64,000 nt of DNA from Sphingobium sp. 15-1 (GCF_013375535.1 NZ_JABXJG010000001.1:2584001-2648000), one strand, 5' to 3'. Shown: positions 9,002 through 18,734, counted from the first letter of the stretch. The notes: generated by a model not told the origin, from the letters alone. Numbers and translations are program-made.

Positions 9002-10435
9002 ATGGAGGAATTTTCGCGCCTTGCGAGTGGAGTCAGCGGGCTGGATCACATCCTTGCGGGAGGGCTGATCAAAGGGGCCTCCTATATCATCCAGGGCCGA
9101 CCCGGCGCGGGCAAGACCATTCTTTCCAATCAGATCGCGTTTCATCACGCGGCGGGCGGGGGCAAGGTCCTGTTCGTGACCCTGCTTGCCGAAAGCCATG
9201 ACCGCCTGTTCCAGGCGCTGGGTACGCTCGATTTTTTCGATGCGGAGATCCTTGGCCAGGACATCTCCTATGTGAGCGTTTTCCAAGCCATGCGCGAAGA
9301 AGGGCTCGATGCGGTCGTCAAACTGCTCCGCAAGGAAACCAAGCGCCACAATGCGACCCTGCTGGTCTTCGACGGCCTGCTCAACGCACGCGATCGCGCG
9401 GACACCGATTTCGACGTCAAGACATTCGTCGCTGAGGTTCAGGGCCAGGCCGCCTTTGTCGGCTGCACCGTCCTGTTCCTGACCAGCGCGAGTCTCGAAG
9501 AGACCAGTCCAGAGCATACGATGGTCGATGGGGTCATTGAGCTGAGCGATATGCTGGCCGGTGTGCGCACGGTGCGACAGTTGCAGGTTCGCAAATCACG
9601 CGGCAGCAACGCGCTTGGCGGGCTGCACAAGTTCGAGATCGACCGTCGCGGCATCACGATATATCCGCGGATCGAGGCGCTCTATGCTGGCAATGGGGCA
9701 TCCGGCGATATTTCACCGGCCAAGCTATGTTCTGGCCTGCCCGAACTGGATGCGCTGATGGGCGGCGGCTTGCCGCAGGGCTCCATCACGCTTGTCGCTG
9801 GTCCGACCGGCAGCGGCAAGACTACATTGGGGCTGCATTTCCTGTCCCAGGCCTCGCCAGACGAGCCTGCCCTGCATTTTGGCTTTTTCGAGAATGAGGC
9901 GCGCCTGCGTCTCAAGGCGCAGAGCCAGAATATCGTTCTGCCCGACAGCGGATCGCCCCATTTTTCCGTTCAATGGCGTCCGCTGGGCGAGAACCTGATC
10001 GACCGGCTCGCTCATGAGTTGCTGGAAGAAGTGCGCGATCGTGGGATCAAGCGCCTTTTCATCGATGGTCTGGGGGGCTTCGAACGCGCCGCTGTGCACC
10101 GCGACAGGCTGATCGAGTTTTTCGCCATTTTCACGAACCAATTGCGCACGCTCGGCGTTACGACACTGGCGACCTGGGAAGTCCGCGAGATCATTGGCCC
10201 GAACGTGACCGCACCGGCTAGCGATCTTTCGGCCGTTCTCGATAACCTGATCCTCTTGCGGCAGTTCGAAGAACACCATGATCTCCAGCGCTCCTTGTCG
10301 ATCCAGAAGATGCGCGACAGCGCGTTCGACACCGCAGCGCGCCACCTTTCCTTCGCCCCGTCAGGCCTTGCGATCGGCGACCGCCTGGCAGGCACGCCGG
10401 GAAAATCCTCCTCCCGCGAGCCTGTCGCGGACTGA
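9002..10435 (+). CDS. KaiC-like double-domain RecA-fold ATPase
   Basis: A 477-residue protein made of two KaiC domains. Walker A motifs are GRPGAGKT at residues 32-39 and GPTGSGKT near 266-273. Walker B-like strands are LLVFDGLLN (domain 1) and RLFIDGLGG (domain 2). Start ATG 9002 has AGGAAG nine bases upstream; the frame is open further up without a good site. KaiC is the cyanobacterial clock ATPase, but KaiA and KaiB are absent here. In other bacteria such proteins pair with histidine kinases or response regulators and are tied to stress responses. Here a lone receiver protein follows 33 bp downstream. The autophosphorylation state and target are unknown. Confidence 0.85.
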   Translation: MEEFSRLASGVSGLDHILAGGLIKGASYIIQGRPGAGKTILSNQIAFHHAAGGGKVLFVTLLAESHDRLFQALGTLDFFDAEILGQDISYVSVFQAMREEGLDAVVKLLRKETKRHNATLLVFDGLLNARDRADTDFDVKTFVAEVQGQAAFVGCTVLFLTSASLEETSPEHTMVDGVIELSDMLAGVRTVRQLQVRKSRGSNALGGLHKFEIDRRGITIYPRIEALYAGNGASGDISPAKLCSGLPELDALMGGGLPQGSITLVAGPTGSGKTTLGLHFLSQASPDEPALHFGFFENEARLRLKAQSQNIVLPDSGSPHFSVQWRPLGENLIDRLAHELLEEVRDRGIKRLFIDGLGGFERAAVHRDRLIEFFAIFTNQLRTLGVTTLATWEVREIIGPNVTAPASDLSAVLDNLILLRQFEEHHDLQRSLSIQKMRDSAFDTAARHLSFAPSGLAIGDRLAGTPGKSSSREPVAD

Positions 10436-10468
10436 TCCGCGATGATCGGAAAGGGAAGAGGATAGAAT

Positions 10469-10828
10469 ATGGCGCTGATCGTCGTTGCCGATGATGAACA
10501 TCTGCTAGCATTCATGCTTGCCGATATTCTCGAGGACGAGGGGCATGAAGTGGCGACGGCCGCCCATGGCCAGGATGCCCTCGAGCAGATTCGCACGCGT
10601 CGGCCTGCCCTCCTGATCACCGATTTCATGATGCCGGTGATGACCGGCCTGGAACTGGCTCAGGCCATCCGGGCCGATCAGGAAATTGCCGATTTGCCCA
10701 TCATCCTGGTCAGCGGGGCGCAAGGGGCGATTGCCCGCCAGCATGAAGAGCTGTTCGCTGCGGTCCTGGACAAGCCATACCGCAATGATGATCTTCTCGA
10801 AGCCGTCAATCTCATCTTGCGCGCATAA
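10469..10828 (+). CDS. Single-domain response regulator (CheY-like receiver)
   Basis: A 119-residue receiver domain with no output domain. Acidic pocket D8/D9, phosphoacceptor D52 (in LLITDFMMP), S82 (ILVSG) and K102 (LDKPYR) are all in place, so it should be phosphorylatable. It follows the KaiC-like gene closely on the same strand and is almost surely co-transcribed. No histidine kinase lies in the window, so its phosphodonor is encoded elsewhere or is the KaiC-like protein. A docking role for the pair, rather than DNA binding, is likely. Confidence 0.9.
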   Translation: MALIVVADDEHLLAFMLADILEDEGHEVATAAHGQDALEQIRTRRPALLITDFMMPVMTGLELAQAIRADQEIADLPIILVSGAQGAIARQHEELFAAVLDKPYRNDDLLEAVNLILRA

Positions 10829-11034
10829 CCGGACTGCTCGTCAATCTTGCGTCTTGCCGCGCGAAACCCGACTTCTGACTGCGCGAGACCGCTTTGGCAT
10901 CTACACGCGCTTGGACCTGTTCGATCCAGTTCGCGCTAAACTTACAGGTTGCATGTCCGCTAATTTTGCAAAGCGCCAGGATATCACCGCGCAGTTCGAT
11001 GCGTGTAGGATCGCTACCAAGTGCTGGCTTACCC

Positions 11035-12339
11035 TCAGAAAGGAAAGGCGAACTGGATCGCGACGATCGCGACGGCGGCGGTAATGAGATTCAGCGGGAG
11101 CCCAACGCGCACGAAGTCCATGTAGCGGTAGCCTGCCATCTGGTAGACGATGACGTTGGTCTGATAGCCGAAAGGGGTCGCGAAGGCCGCGCTCGCGGCG
11201 ATCATGACGGCAACCAGGAACGGCCGGGGACTGACACCGAGGCTTTCGGCCAGCGCGACCGCGATCGGCGTCACCAGCACGGCGACGGTTGCGTTGGACA
11301 GGAGTTCGGTGAGCACCATCGTCACCATGTACAGTACGATCAACGCCACCATCGGGCTGAGCCCGTCGACGGTTGCGATCAGCAGGCTCGATGCCTGCGC
11401 GGCCAGACCGCTCTGCTCCATGCCGATGCCGATCACGACCATACCGGCGATGAGGATCAGGATTTCGGGCTTCAGGCCTGAATAGGCCTGGTCGGCACTG
11501 ATCACCTTGAGCAGGATCAGCAGGACGGCGCCCGCAAAGGCGGTGGCGGCAATCGGCGCCACCTCCAGCGCGGCCAGTCCGATCGCGCCGATGAACACTG
11601 CGACCGCGATCGTGGCTTTGACCGGCTGGAGCGGGCGTGGCTCCGCAAACAGGCTGGCATCGCCGATCTGGGCGCCATGGATCTCATGCGGATCGACCTC
11701 CGGTCGATCGACCGGTGCGCTGTCGAACCGCTTGCCCAGCAACCTGCCGCTGACCAGGAGCAGGTAAAGGCCGCCCGCGAGCGCGACGGGGACGCCCACT
11801 GGCGTGATCTCGAACAGCCCGAATCGCGGCTGGCCGGCGACCCGCGCCATGTCGTCGACTAGCAGATTAGTCGAGGTGCCGATCAGCGTGCAACAGCCGG
11901 TCAGCACGGTGATGTAGGATAGCGGCATGAGATAACGCTTGGGAGACTGGCCCATGGCCGTCGCGACGTCTCGGATCACCGGCGCGCCCAGCACGACGAT
12001 CGGAGTCGAATTAAGGAAACAGGAGACGCCGCCAATCATCGTCAGCAACAGCCAGATGCCCTTGGTCCCCATCCGCTTGCACAGATCGACCCCGAGAGCG
12101 ATCGCGCGGTCGAGCAGCCCGCTGAGCTCCAGCGCGTAAGCGATGACGAAGAGCGAGGCCAGCGCCATGATCGCGGGGCTGGCGAACGCCGCCTGCACCT
12201 CGACCGGGCGGACGACGCCGGACATCAGCAGGATCGCCGCTCCGGTGAGCGCGACAACGTCGGCGCGGACCTTGTCCCAGATCAGCGCCCCGACCACTGC
12301 GGCGAGGACAAGCAGAGTCAGGATTTGGTCGGCGGTCAT
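11035..12339 (-). CDS. SLC13-family (DASS-type) permease
   Basis: A 434-residue membrane protein with about 11 hydrophobic segments. The start at 12337-12339 (MTADQILTLLVLAAVV) is chosen because homology begins there; the long upstream extension lies antisense to the next gene. The two inverted halves each have the family's S/T-N-T hairpin: SCFLNSTPIVVL in the first half with GCCTLIGTSTNLLV after it, and ELLSNATVAVLVTPIAVALA with FATPFGYQTNVIVY in the second. There are no TrkA-C domains, unlike many bacterial homologues of 580-600 residues. Substrates in the family are dicarboxylates, sulfate or related anions; which one here cannot be told. Confidence 0.85.
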   Translation of the reverse strand: MTADQILTLLVLAAVVGALIWDKVRADVVALTGAAILLMSGVVRPVEVQAAFASPAIMALASLFVIAYALELSGLLDRAIALGVDLCKRMGTKGIWLLLTMIGGVSCFLNSTPIVVLGAPVIRDVATAMGQSPKRYLMPLSYITVLTGCCTLIGTSTNLLVDDMARVAGQPRFGLFEITPVGVPVALAGGLYLLLVSGRLLGKRFDSAPVDRPEVDPHEIHGAQIGDASLFAEPRPLQPVKATIAVAVFIGAIGLAALEVAPIAATAFAGAVLLILLKVISADQAYSGLKPEILILIAGMVVIGIGMEQSGLAAQASSLLIATVDGLSPMVALIVLYMVTMVLTELLSNATVAVLVTPIAVALAESLGVSPRPFLVAVMIAASAAFATPFGYQTNVIVYQMAGYRYMDFVRVGLPLNLITAAVAIVAIQFAFPF

Positions 12340-12438
12340 AGGCCCTGACTCGGCGGAGCCCGAAGGGGAGTCAACTTGCGATGCTGCAAAACCGTCTCCG
12401 GGGTGTGACGAAGGGGCGATGTTTGCTACCCATGCCCC

Positions 12439-13320
12439 ATGCAAGAGCCAAGCCCCCGGAAAAGCCGTCTCGCGATCGCCGGCGGTCTCGTAGCGGCGAT
12501 CGCGCTTGCCGGGACGGGTTTCCTGGCAGGCCGCAGTTCCGTCCCGCCGCCTCAAGCTCTCCCGCTGGTCGCCGACCTTCCGCCAAAGCCGGTCCAGACC
12601 CCGTCGCCGAGTATGTCGGTGACCCTCGAGCGCGCGCAGTTGCTCGCTTTGGCGACCCAGGCGGCCGATGCCTTCGCCTCGAAAGCGCCTGTTCCCGAAG
12701 CCGTTGAGGCGGCGGGGGGACAGCGTTTCGATCTGGTGCTGCCCTTCGGTTGCGAAGCACCGGGCACCGTCGAAAGCCCGGGCGCGATGCGTTGGCGCTT
12801 CGACGAGAAGACGGCGACATTGCGGATCACCATTGAGCCAGTGCTTTGGCGCGGCGACACATGGGGCGATGCGCCTGTGAGTGGCGAACAGGCGACTTTT
12901 AGAGGGTTCTGGATAGCCCGGCCGTGGTCGAGTGCGACGAGTTGCAAGGCGTTCCGCGAGCCGAATGCCGAAACGGGGAGTGATCCCGTCCTGCTTTCGG
13001 GCCAGACGGTCGCGATTGCCCGCCTGACCGATGAAGCTGCCGGCGGTAAGCTGCGGCCCTATGAAGTGGTGCAGCGCGCGACAGCTGACGATTTCGACCC
13101 GGCGCGCGGGTTCCGCTTGCGGATCGTCGGCAGGTTGGCACCGGCTGCTGGCACAGGGCCATTCCATTGCGTTCAGCCAGGCGGGGACGCACAGCGACCG
13201 CTTTGCCTGATCAACGCCAACTTCTCCGAAGTCCGTATCGAGAACCCGAAAAGTGACAGAGTGCTGGGGCGTTGGCCGATTGGCGACGACATACGCGGCT
13301 CCGACGATCGCGCGCAGTAA
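12439..13320 (+). CDS. Hypothetical membrane-anchored protein
   Basis: A 293-residue protein with no family I recognise. The N-terminus is cytoplasmic and basic (MQEPSPRKSR), followed by one hydrophobic helix (residues about 11-31, LAIAGGLVAAIALAGTGFLAG) and a proline-rich linker, so it is probably anchored in the inner membrane with a periplasmic domain. The domain has cysteines in PFGCEAPG, ATSCKAF, PFHCVQPG and RPLCLINA, which could form two disulfides. It is divergent from the SLC13 gene with about 100 bp between starts, and could be a periplasmic partner of the transporter. Confidence 0.65.
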   Translation: MQEPSPRKSRLAIAGGLVAAIALAGTGFLAGRSSVPPPQALPLVADLPPKPVQTPSPSMSVTLERAQLLALATQAADAFASKAPVPEAVEAAGGQRFDLVLPFGCEAPGTVESPGAMRWRFDEKTATLRITIEPVLWRGDTWGDAPVSGEQATFRGFWIARPWSSATSCKAFREPNAETGSDPVLLSGQTVAIARLTDEAAGGKLRPYEVVQRATADDFDPARGFRLRIVGRLAPAAGTGPFHCVQPGGDAQRPLCLINANFSEVRIENPKSDRVLGRWPIGDDIRGSDDRAQ

Positions 13321-13714
13321 GGTCTGTCCCAATCGTCTGGCTTGATGCGGAATTAAGGGAGCGGTTCCGCACAGCCGGTGGCAGCGCCGCGCGCTCAGCC
13401 AGTCGAACGAGAGGCAAGATCGGCCGCCTCGCCTCGATGCGCATCCGGGGCTTTCTTCCGAATAGCGGTCGACAAGCTGCTCGGCATGGCCGCGCGTTAG
13501 GACGGTGAATCGACGGGTTGCTCCATCGTGTCGACGATACGATGGTGATAATTCGACGCCTTCAAACGTCCGGCCTCGTTGAATTGACCGCCTCCGTTAA
13601 AAGCGGAAAGCGCAGGGCACGACGAGAGGAATTGGTCGCCTGACGCCGAAGTTGATCGACGCGTCTTGGCAGCGGGCCGCGCGGTCGCGGCGCGCACGGC
13701 GCAGCACCCGGCGT
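13321..13714. other. Intergenic stretch without a supported gene
   Basis: Short open frames exist on both strands, but none has a ribosome-binding site, a motif or a plausible codon pattern. It separates the hypothetical protein from the convergent PepSY gene. Confidence 0.5.
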
Positions 13715-15061
13715 TCAGCTCTGCAGAGCGGTGGGAGGCCGCCAAGCGCGACAGACGAGCTGGTCGATAGACAGCAGGACGAGCAGCGATACGCCGAACA
13801 AAGGAAGCAGCAGCGCCAGACCGATCAGCACCGCGATCATCCACGGCCTGCCTCCGCCTGCCGCCGCAGGCGGCGCGCCGATGCTATCTTGCGGACGGCG
13901 TTTCAGCCACATCACTGCGCCGAGAATGCTGATCGTCACCAATGCGATGGCGGTGAAAACGCCGATCAACTGGTTCAGCCAGCCGAACAACTGCCCTTCG
14001 TGCCAGGCTACGCCGGTGTTCACGATCCGGTCGAGCATATGCTGGTCGGCGAACCCGCGCCTTCCGTTCTCGGCGCCGGTGATCGGATCATAGGTAACCT
14101 GTCGTCCGAGCCAGCGGTTCTGCGCCTCGGACTTAGCAGTCCACTCATTGCCGGTCGGCGGACCGAAGCGTTGCGGCGCATGCGGCGGCAGCACCAGCGC
14201 CGGAAAAGCGAGGTGCTGGTCCCGAGCCTTTGCGACGAACACCGACAGCGGCAATCCGGTCGCTTGCGGGACTAACGGCATCGCCATTGGCATGACAGAA
14301 TGGTGCCCGGCATGGCCGCCATCGACGCCGATCTTCCAGTCCTCCGGCCCCTTGACCAGGCCCAGCTCGGTCCGCGCCCATTTGAACGCGCTTCCCCAAG
14401 CGCCTGCCCAAGGAAGGCCGCTCGCGAGCATGACCAGCACCAGTCCTGCGATCCAGAACCCGGTGACGCGGTGGATGTCCTTCAACAGTGGCCGGCCCCT
14501 CAGCGACAGGCGCGGCCACAGCGAGCCCGCGAATTGGAAGGGGCGCGGCCACCAGAGATAGAGGCCGGTCAGGATCATGACGATCGTCCAGCTCGCCGCC
14601 AGTTCGACGAGCCAGTCGCCCCAAGTGCCGATCAGCAGAGACCCGTGGATGCGCGCGACCGTTTCCGAAATCTTGGCGTTCGGATCGCGGCTGCCCAGCA
14701 CCTGGCCCTGCGGTGAGACGAAGACGTCGCGTTGCGCGCCATTGGGCGCGATCACATGGATCACCGCGGCATCGCCTGGCCGCTCGGGCAGGCGGTAATA
14801 GTTGAACCGCATGTTCGGGGTCGCGGAAAGCGCTGCCGCCAGTTGTCTGTCGGGCGACACGGCCTCCGACATGGCAAGCCCCTGATAAGCCCGCTCTTCC
14901 CAACGGTCGATCTGCGGCTTGAACAGGTAGATTGCGCCGGTGACCGAAAGGATCAGGATGAAGGGCAGGACGAACAGCCCGGCATAGAAATGCCAGCGCC
15001 AGATCGTGCGGTAGGCGCTGCTTGCCCCTCCAGCCGCTACCGTGCCGGCGCGGGTCACCAT
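13715..15061 (-). CDS. PepSY-associated transmembrane protein (siderophore-iron reductase-like)
   Basis: A 448-residue protein with four strong membrane helices, the first at IWRWHFYAGLFVLPFILILSVTGAIYLF, which is the PepSY_TM signature. Conserved histidines sit in the helices (WRWHFYAG, IHGSLLIG, DIHRVTGFW, VAWHEGQLFG), as in proteins of this family thought to bind haem and pass electrons to periplasmic ferric complexes. The start ATG (15059-15061) overlaps the end of the TonB-receptor gene by 7 bp, so the two are translationally coupled. This pairing is common in iron-uptake clusters and supports a role in releasing metal from an imported complex. Confidence 0.85.
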   Translation of the reverse strand: MVTRAGTVAAGGASSAYRTIWRWHFYAGLFVLPFILILSVTGAIYLFKPQIDRWEERAYQGLAMSEAVSPDRQLAAALSATPNMRFNYYRLPERPGDAAVIHVIAPNGAQRDVFVSPQGQVLGSRDPNAKISETVARIHGSLLIGTWGDWLVELAASWTIVMILTGLYLWWPRPFQFAGSLWPRLSLRGRPLLKDIHRVTGFWIAGLVLVMLASGLPWAGAWGSAFKWARTELGLVKGPEDWKIGVDGGHAGHHSVMPMAMPLVPQATGLPLSVFVAKARDQHLAFPALVLPPHAPQRFGPPTGNEWTAKSEAQNRWLGRQVTYDPITGAENGRRGFADQHMLDRIVNTGVAWHEGQLFGWLNQLIGVFTAIALVTISILGAVMWLKRRPQDSIGAPPAAAGGGRPWMIAVLIGLALLLPLFGVSLLVLLSIDQLVCRAWRPPTALQS

Positions 15062-17076
15062 GTGAACCGTACACCGCCGAATACGGCGCGGCCGGTGCCG
15101 GGATTGAATATCTCCGAGCTGGCATTGGCGACGCCCGCGATAGCGACGGTCGCAATATAGTGCTTGTCCGTCAGGTTCCGGCCTTCGAGGTAGACTGACC
15201 AGCGCTTGCCGGTGTCGAACCCGACCTTTAGGTTCAGCAGCGCATAGGGATCGACGGTCAGCGTGTTGGCATTGTCCGCGAAATAATGCCCCGGCGCCCA
15301 TTCGACATTGGGACCGGCGTAGAAGCCGCTGGCATGCTTGTAGAGCAGTTCGGCACGCAGATAGTGTTTGGGAATGCCTGGCAGCTCGTTGTTGCCGTAG
15401 TTCGGATCGCCGTCGAAGTTGAAGTCGCTATAGGTATAGGCGGCGGTCACCATGAGCTTGTCGCCCGATGCTGACAGGGGGAAGTCGACGGTCAACCCAG
15501 CCTCTATGCCCTGGTGAATGGTTCGGCCGGCATTGATGATCGAGCAGGCGCTGAACGGCCCAGTGGTCAAGCACTGGAGCTCGTCGCGGATCGCTGAGCG
15601 GTAGAACGAGACATCCCAGCCGACCATGCCGCTATGCCCGCGCGTGCCGATCTCGTAGGTTGTTGCGCGCTGTGGCTTGAGGTTCACGGCGGTGATCACG
15701 TTGGCGTCGTAGCTCGGCACTTCCGCGCTGCGCGATACATTGGCGAAGAGCTGCGCCTTCGAATTTATATCCCATAGGACGCCGAACTTCGGGCTCAACA
15801 GGCTGAAGTCCTTGCGCCCAGACTGATCGCCGTTGGACAGGAAGCGGTCGCGCCGGTCACGGACGGCATCGAGATATTGCACGCCCGCGATCAGCGAGAG
15901 CTGCGGCAGCACAAACAGCGAGTCCTCAGCGTAGAAGGACAGGTTGCGTGATTTGTCGATCATTGAGGCCGCGAGCGCGCCCTTGGTCGCGGCGACGTTG
16001 ACATATTGGTTGGTGTCGATCGTCCCGTTGTGGAGATTGACGCCGGCGATCAACCGGTTCCGCATGCCTCCGATCGAACGATCGTCCACAATGCGCGCGA
16101 ACGCGCCGTAATCGTCGACCGTGAAGTCCAGATACTGGAAAATCGGGTGGTCGACATGGCGCCAGTTGTAGAAGGCGCCGATCTCCAGCGCCGCATTGCC
16201 CAGGTCGAAGCTCGTCTTGTTCGATATCCGGACAGAATCGACGTTGCGCTGCTGATCTTGTGCCACCCACACCGGGTTGGCGGCGCGGGGTGTATTGAGT
16301 GCGGTCGCCTTGCTGACCTCGCCGGGAATGTGCTGGTTGGTGGTGGCTGCAGCCACGTAGAAGCGCGTCTCCACCTTCGGCGAGATGCGATAGCCGAGGT
16401 TGAAATTGCCACGAACAGCATTCCCGTTGCTATGGTCGCGGTATCCGTCGTTCGACCGCGCCGAGACCGTCGCGAACCAGTCGAGATCGCCCGACACGCC
16501 GCCTGTGCTCACCTGGCCTTTGATATAGCCAAAGCTGCCGCCATCGATCCGGGCGTCGAGCCGCGAAGCATCACGGCCGGTCGGGGTGACGAGGTTGATC
16601 GCGCCGCCGAGCGCATTGGAGCCAAAGCGCAGGGCATTGCCGCCGCGATACACCTCGACATAGCGGTAAGCGGTAGGGTCGATCTCGAAGAAATCCATGA
16701 GGCCGTCCGACGTGTTCATGGGAATACCATTGAGCAGCACACTGATGCCGCGAATACCGTAGGCACGCGAGAGCCCCGACCCCCGGATCGAGACGCGGGC
16801 GTCGTCGCCCATGCGTGTCTGAGTGATGACGCCGGGGACATAGCTCAATATGTCCTTGATGTGCTGGACCGGCGTGTTCTTGAACGCCGTGTCGGGCACG
16901 ACCTCGACGCCGCCCGGCGTGCGCTGGATCGCGTCGGTCGCTTGTTCGATAGTCGGCGTGGCGGTGACGACGATATCGTCGGACCGTAGGCTTTCAGCGT
17001 CGCTCGGCGCGCGGTCCTGAGCGATAGCGGGGGTGGCGGCCAGACAGGCGGCCAGCGCGATAATGGATGTTTTCAC
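15055..17076 (-). CDS. TonB-dependent outer membrane receptor (FecA-like)
   Basis: A 673-residue receptor. I chose the GTG at 17074-17076 because it yields a clean signal peptide (VKTSIIALAACLAATPAIA) and has GGGAAGA just upstream. A TonB-box-like DDIVVTATP follows the signal. The plug domain holds DARVSIRGSGLSRAYGIRGI and LGGAINLVTP, and the barrel ends in the classic aromatic terminus (VFGGVRFTW). It takes up a large ligand, by family probably a ferric chelate. It is coupled to the PepSY protein downstream, with a DUF2946 gene upstream on the same strand, a set seen in metal-acquisition loci. Confidence 0.9.
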   Translation of the reverse strand: MKTSIIALAACLAATPAIAQDRAPSDAESLRSDDIVVTATPTIEQATDAIQRTPGGVEVVPDTAFKNTPVQHIKDILSYVPGVITQTRMGDDARVSIRGSGLSRAYGIRGISVLLNGIPMNTSDGLMDFFEIDPTAYRYVEVYRGGNALRFGSNALGGAINLVTPTGRDASRLDARIDGGSFGYIKGQVSTGGVSGDLDWFATVSARSNDGYRDHSNGNAVRGNFNLGYRISPKVETRFYVAAATTNQHIPGEVSKATALNTPRAANPVWVAQDQQRNVDSVRISNKTSFDLGNAALEIGAFYNWRHVDHPIFQYLDFTVDDYGAFARIVDDRSIGGMRNRLIAGVNLHNGTIDTNQYVNVAATKGALAASMIDKSRNLSFYAEDSLFVLPQLSLIAGVQYLDAVRDRRDRFLSNGDQSGRKDFSLLSPKFGVLWDINSKAQLFANVSRSAEVPSYDANVITAVNLKPQRATTYEIGTRGHSGMVGWDVSFYRSAIRDELQCLTTGPFSACSIINAGRTIHQGIEAGLTVDFPLSASGDKLMVTAAYTYSDFNFDGDPNYGNNELPGIPKHYLRAELLYKHASGFYAGPNVEWAPGHYFADNANTLTVDPYALLNLKVGFDTGKRWSVYLEGRNLTDKHYIATVAIAGVANASSEIFNPGTGRAVFGGVRFTW

Positions 17077-17228
17077 TGTTCTTCCCTGAATCTCTTTATG
17101 CGCGGGCCGACGAGGTGTCGCTGCCCGACATGCGGCCGCGAGCGGCCGCCTCAATGCACATGCGCAGCGACGCCGGCGGAGGCGCTTCCAAACGCCCACA
17201 CCAGCAGCCGCTTACGCGACGCGAGAAA

Positions 17229-17630
17229 TCAGTGGAGAGGCGGCCCTCTCAGCGGCGGACGAAGATAGGGTGGCGCGATCGAAGCCGGCAGCGCCAACGG
17301 GCGCATGCCGAGCGCCAGCACGAAGAGGATCGCGGCCGCGAGCAGGAGCGGGTCAGCAGCCGCAAGCGATGGCGCGGATAGGCCCGTAAAGGCGCAGGGC
17401 TGTTCCGCCTTGCCCTTATGACTATCGCCGCCCGACTTATGCTCGAGACCGGGTATGGTGATAACCATCGTCTTCGGACCCATGCCCGAGCAGAGGCTGA
17501 CCACGATATGACCGTTGGAGATCGTCGGCATGAACCCTGACGGCACGACGATCTTCATCAGCAGCGCGAGTGCGAGGACCGCGCAGGCAAAAGGCCTATT
17601 GGCAAGGACGAGGCGACGCAGCCGATGCAC
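17229..17630 (-). CDS. DUF2946 family small membrane protein
   Basis: A 133-residue protein with an N-terminal hydrophobic helix (residues 13-28), a GFMP turn typical of DUF2946, a short loop with cysteines (VSLCSG and QPCAF) and a second hydrophobic segment near the C-terminus (DPLLLAAAILFVLALGM). DUF2946 members usually lie next to copper- or iron-related TonB receptors. Here the receptor starts 153 bp downstream on the same strand. Function is unproven; metal handling is the contextual guess. Confidence 0.7.
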   Translation of the reverse strand: MHRLRRLVLANRPFACAVLALALLMKIVVPSGFMPTISNGHIVVSLCSGMGPKTMVITIPGLEHKSGGDSHKGKAEQPCAFTGLSAPSLAAADPLLLAAAILFVLALGMRPLALPASIAPPYLRPPLRGPPLH

Positions 17631-17873
17631 GAGGGATGCCCTTAGCGAGGACGGTCGGCGCTGTCATTTCATATCGCTCGATCCCTTCGCTGTCATTGGT
17701 GGCGACGCAACGCCCTTTCGCCGAATGGCGGCTATTCTCAGATCCGGACGTTCGCAGCGAGCAGAGCAAACGACTTTAGTTGATCGGCACGAGCCCCAAA
17801 GCAAGTCCTGCGCATCCTTGTCGGCAAGCGTTCTGCAGATTGCCAATGTGGCCATAGGAGAACGATCATCGAG

Positions 17874-18500
17874 ATGCCTGAAACAGAACTCAACGCCACC
17901 AAGCGCCCGGTTTGGAATGCCGGCAGGACCGTGGGTGCAAAGCGGGCTCTGAAACCGAAGCAGATTTGGGAAATCCGTTTCTACCTCAATCAGCGCCGCC
18001 GCCTGCGAGATCGGGCGCTGTTCGATCTGGCGATCGACAGCAAACTTCGGGGCTGCGACCTGGTGCGGATGAAGATCGGTGACCTTGTCAGCGGAGGGCA
18101 GATCCGAACGCGGGCAATCGTAATGCAGCAGAAAACAGGCCGGACCGTTCAGTTCGAACTGCTGCCCGATGCTCGAACGAGCTTGCTGGCATGGCTCGAA
18201 CGCCGGGGCGGCACGGTGGACGATTATGTGTTCCCGAGCCGATTTGATCATAATGGGCATCTCAGCACTCGCCAGTATGCTCGGCTTGTCGATGAATGGG
18301 TGACAGGGGTCGGTTTGATGCGAAGCGAGTATGGCACCCACTCGCTTCGCCGAACGAAGGCATCGATTATCTACCGGGCGACCGGCAATCTACGGGCTGT
18401 CCAGATCCTTCTCGGCCACAGCAAGATCGAGAATACGGTGCGCTATCTCGGGATAGACGTGGAGGACGCGCTAGCCCTTGCCGAAAACACCGAGATCTGA
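17874..18500 (+). CDS. Minimal tyrosine recombinase (catalytic domain only)
   Basis: A 208-residue tyrosine recombinase without the N-terminal arm- and core-binding domains of phage integrases. Catalytic residues can be placed: R59 (KLRGCDL), K88 (QQKTGR), H156 and R159 (THSLRRT), H182 (LLGHSKIENT) and Y191 (RYLGI). All are present, so it may be active. Proteins of this short form are common in sphingomonad islands and plasmids. It sits in the middle of the cargo half and could have mobilised that half independently of the truncated tRNA-Leu integrase. No obvious target site lies beside it. Confidence 0.85.
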   Translation: MPETELNATKRPVWNAGRTVGAKRALKPKQIWEIRFYLNQRRRLRDRALFDLAIDSKLRGCDLVRMKIGDLVSGGQIRTRAIVMQQKTGRTVQFELLPDARTSLLAWLERRGGTVDDYVFPSRFDHNGHLSTRQYARLVDEWVTGVGLMRSEYGTHSLRRTKASIIYRATGNLRAVQILLGHSKIENTVRYLGIDVEDALALAENTEI

Positions 18501-18734
18501 ACCCTTCGGCGCCCGTTTGCGGTAGAGAGCCGGACACGGGCGCCTGGGACGAAGCCGCCATTCGCCATCCTGCCTTTGAATGGCGGGTTTCCGATGGCGC
18601 AGACGTTCGCGCCGCTCCTACAGTCAGCAGCACCCTCATCGCGGGTGATTGGCGGATCGTCCTTGCATCTGTCTCTGAAGTTCCAGCATCGTTCCCAGAC
18701 CACCCGATATGACGTGGCCGCAAGGCGCAGCCAG

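Noticed and set aside
13497..13844. 115-residue minus-strand frame upstream-adjacent to the PepSY gene end
   Set aside because: It overlaps the end of the PepSY gene out of frame and is rich in Arg/Ala/Pro as expected of a shadow.
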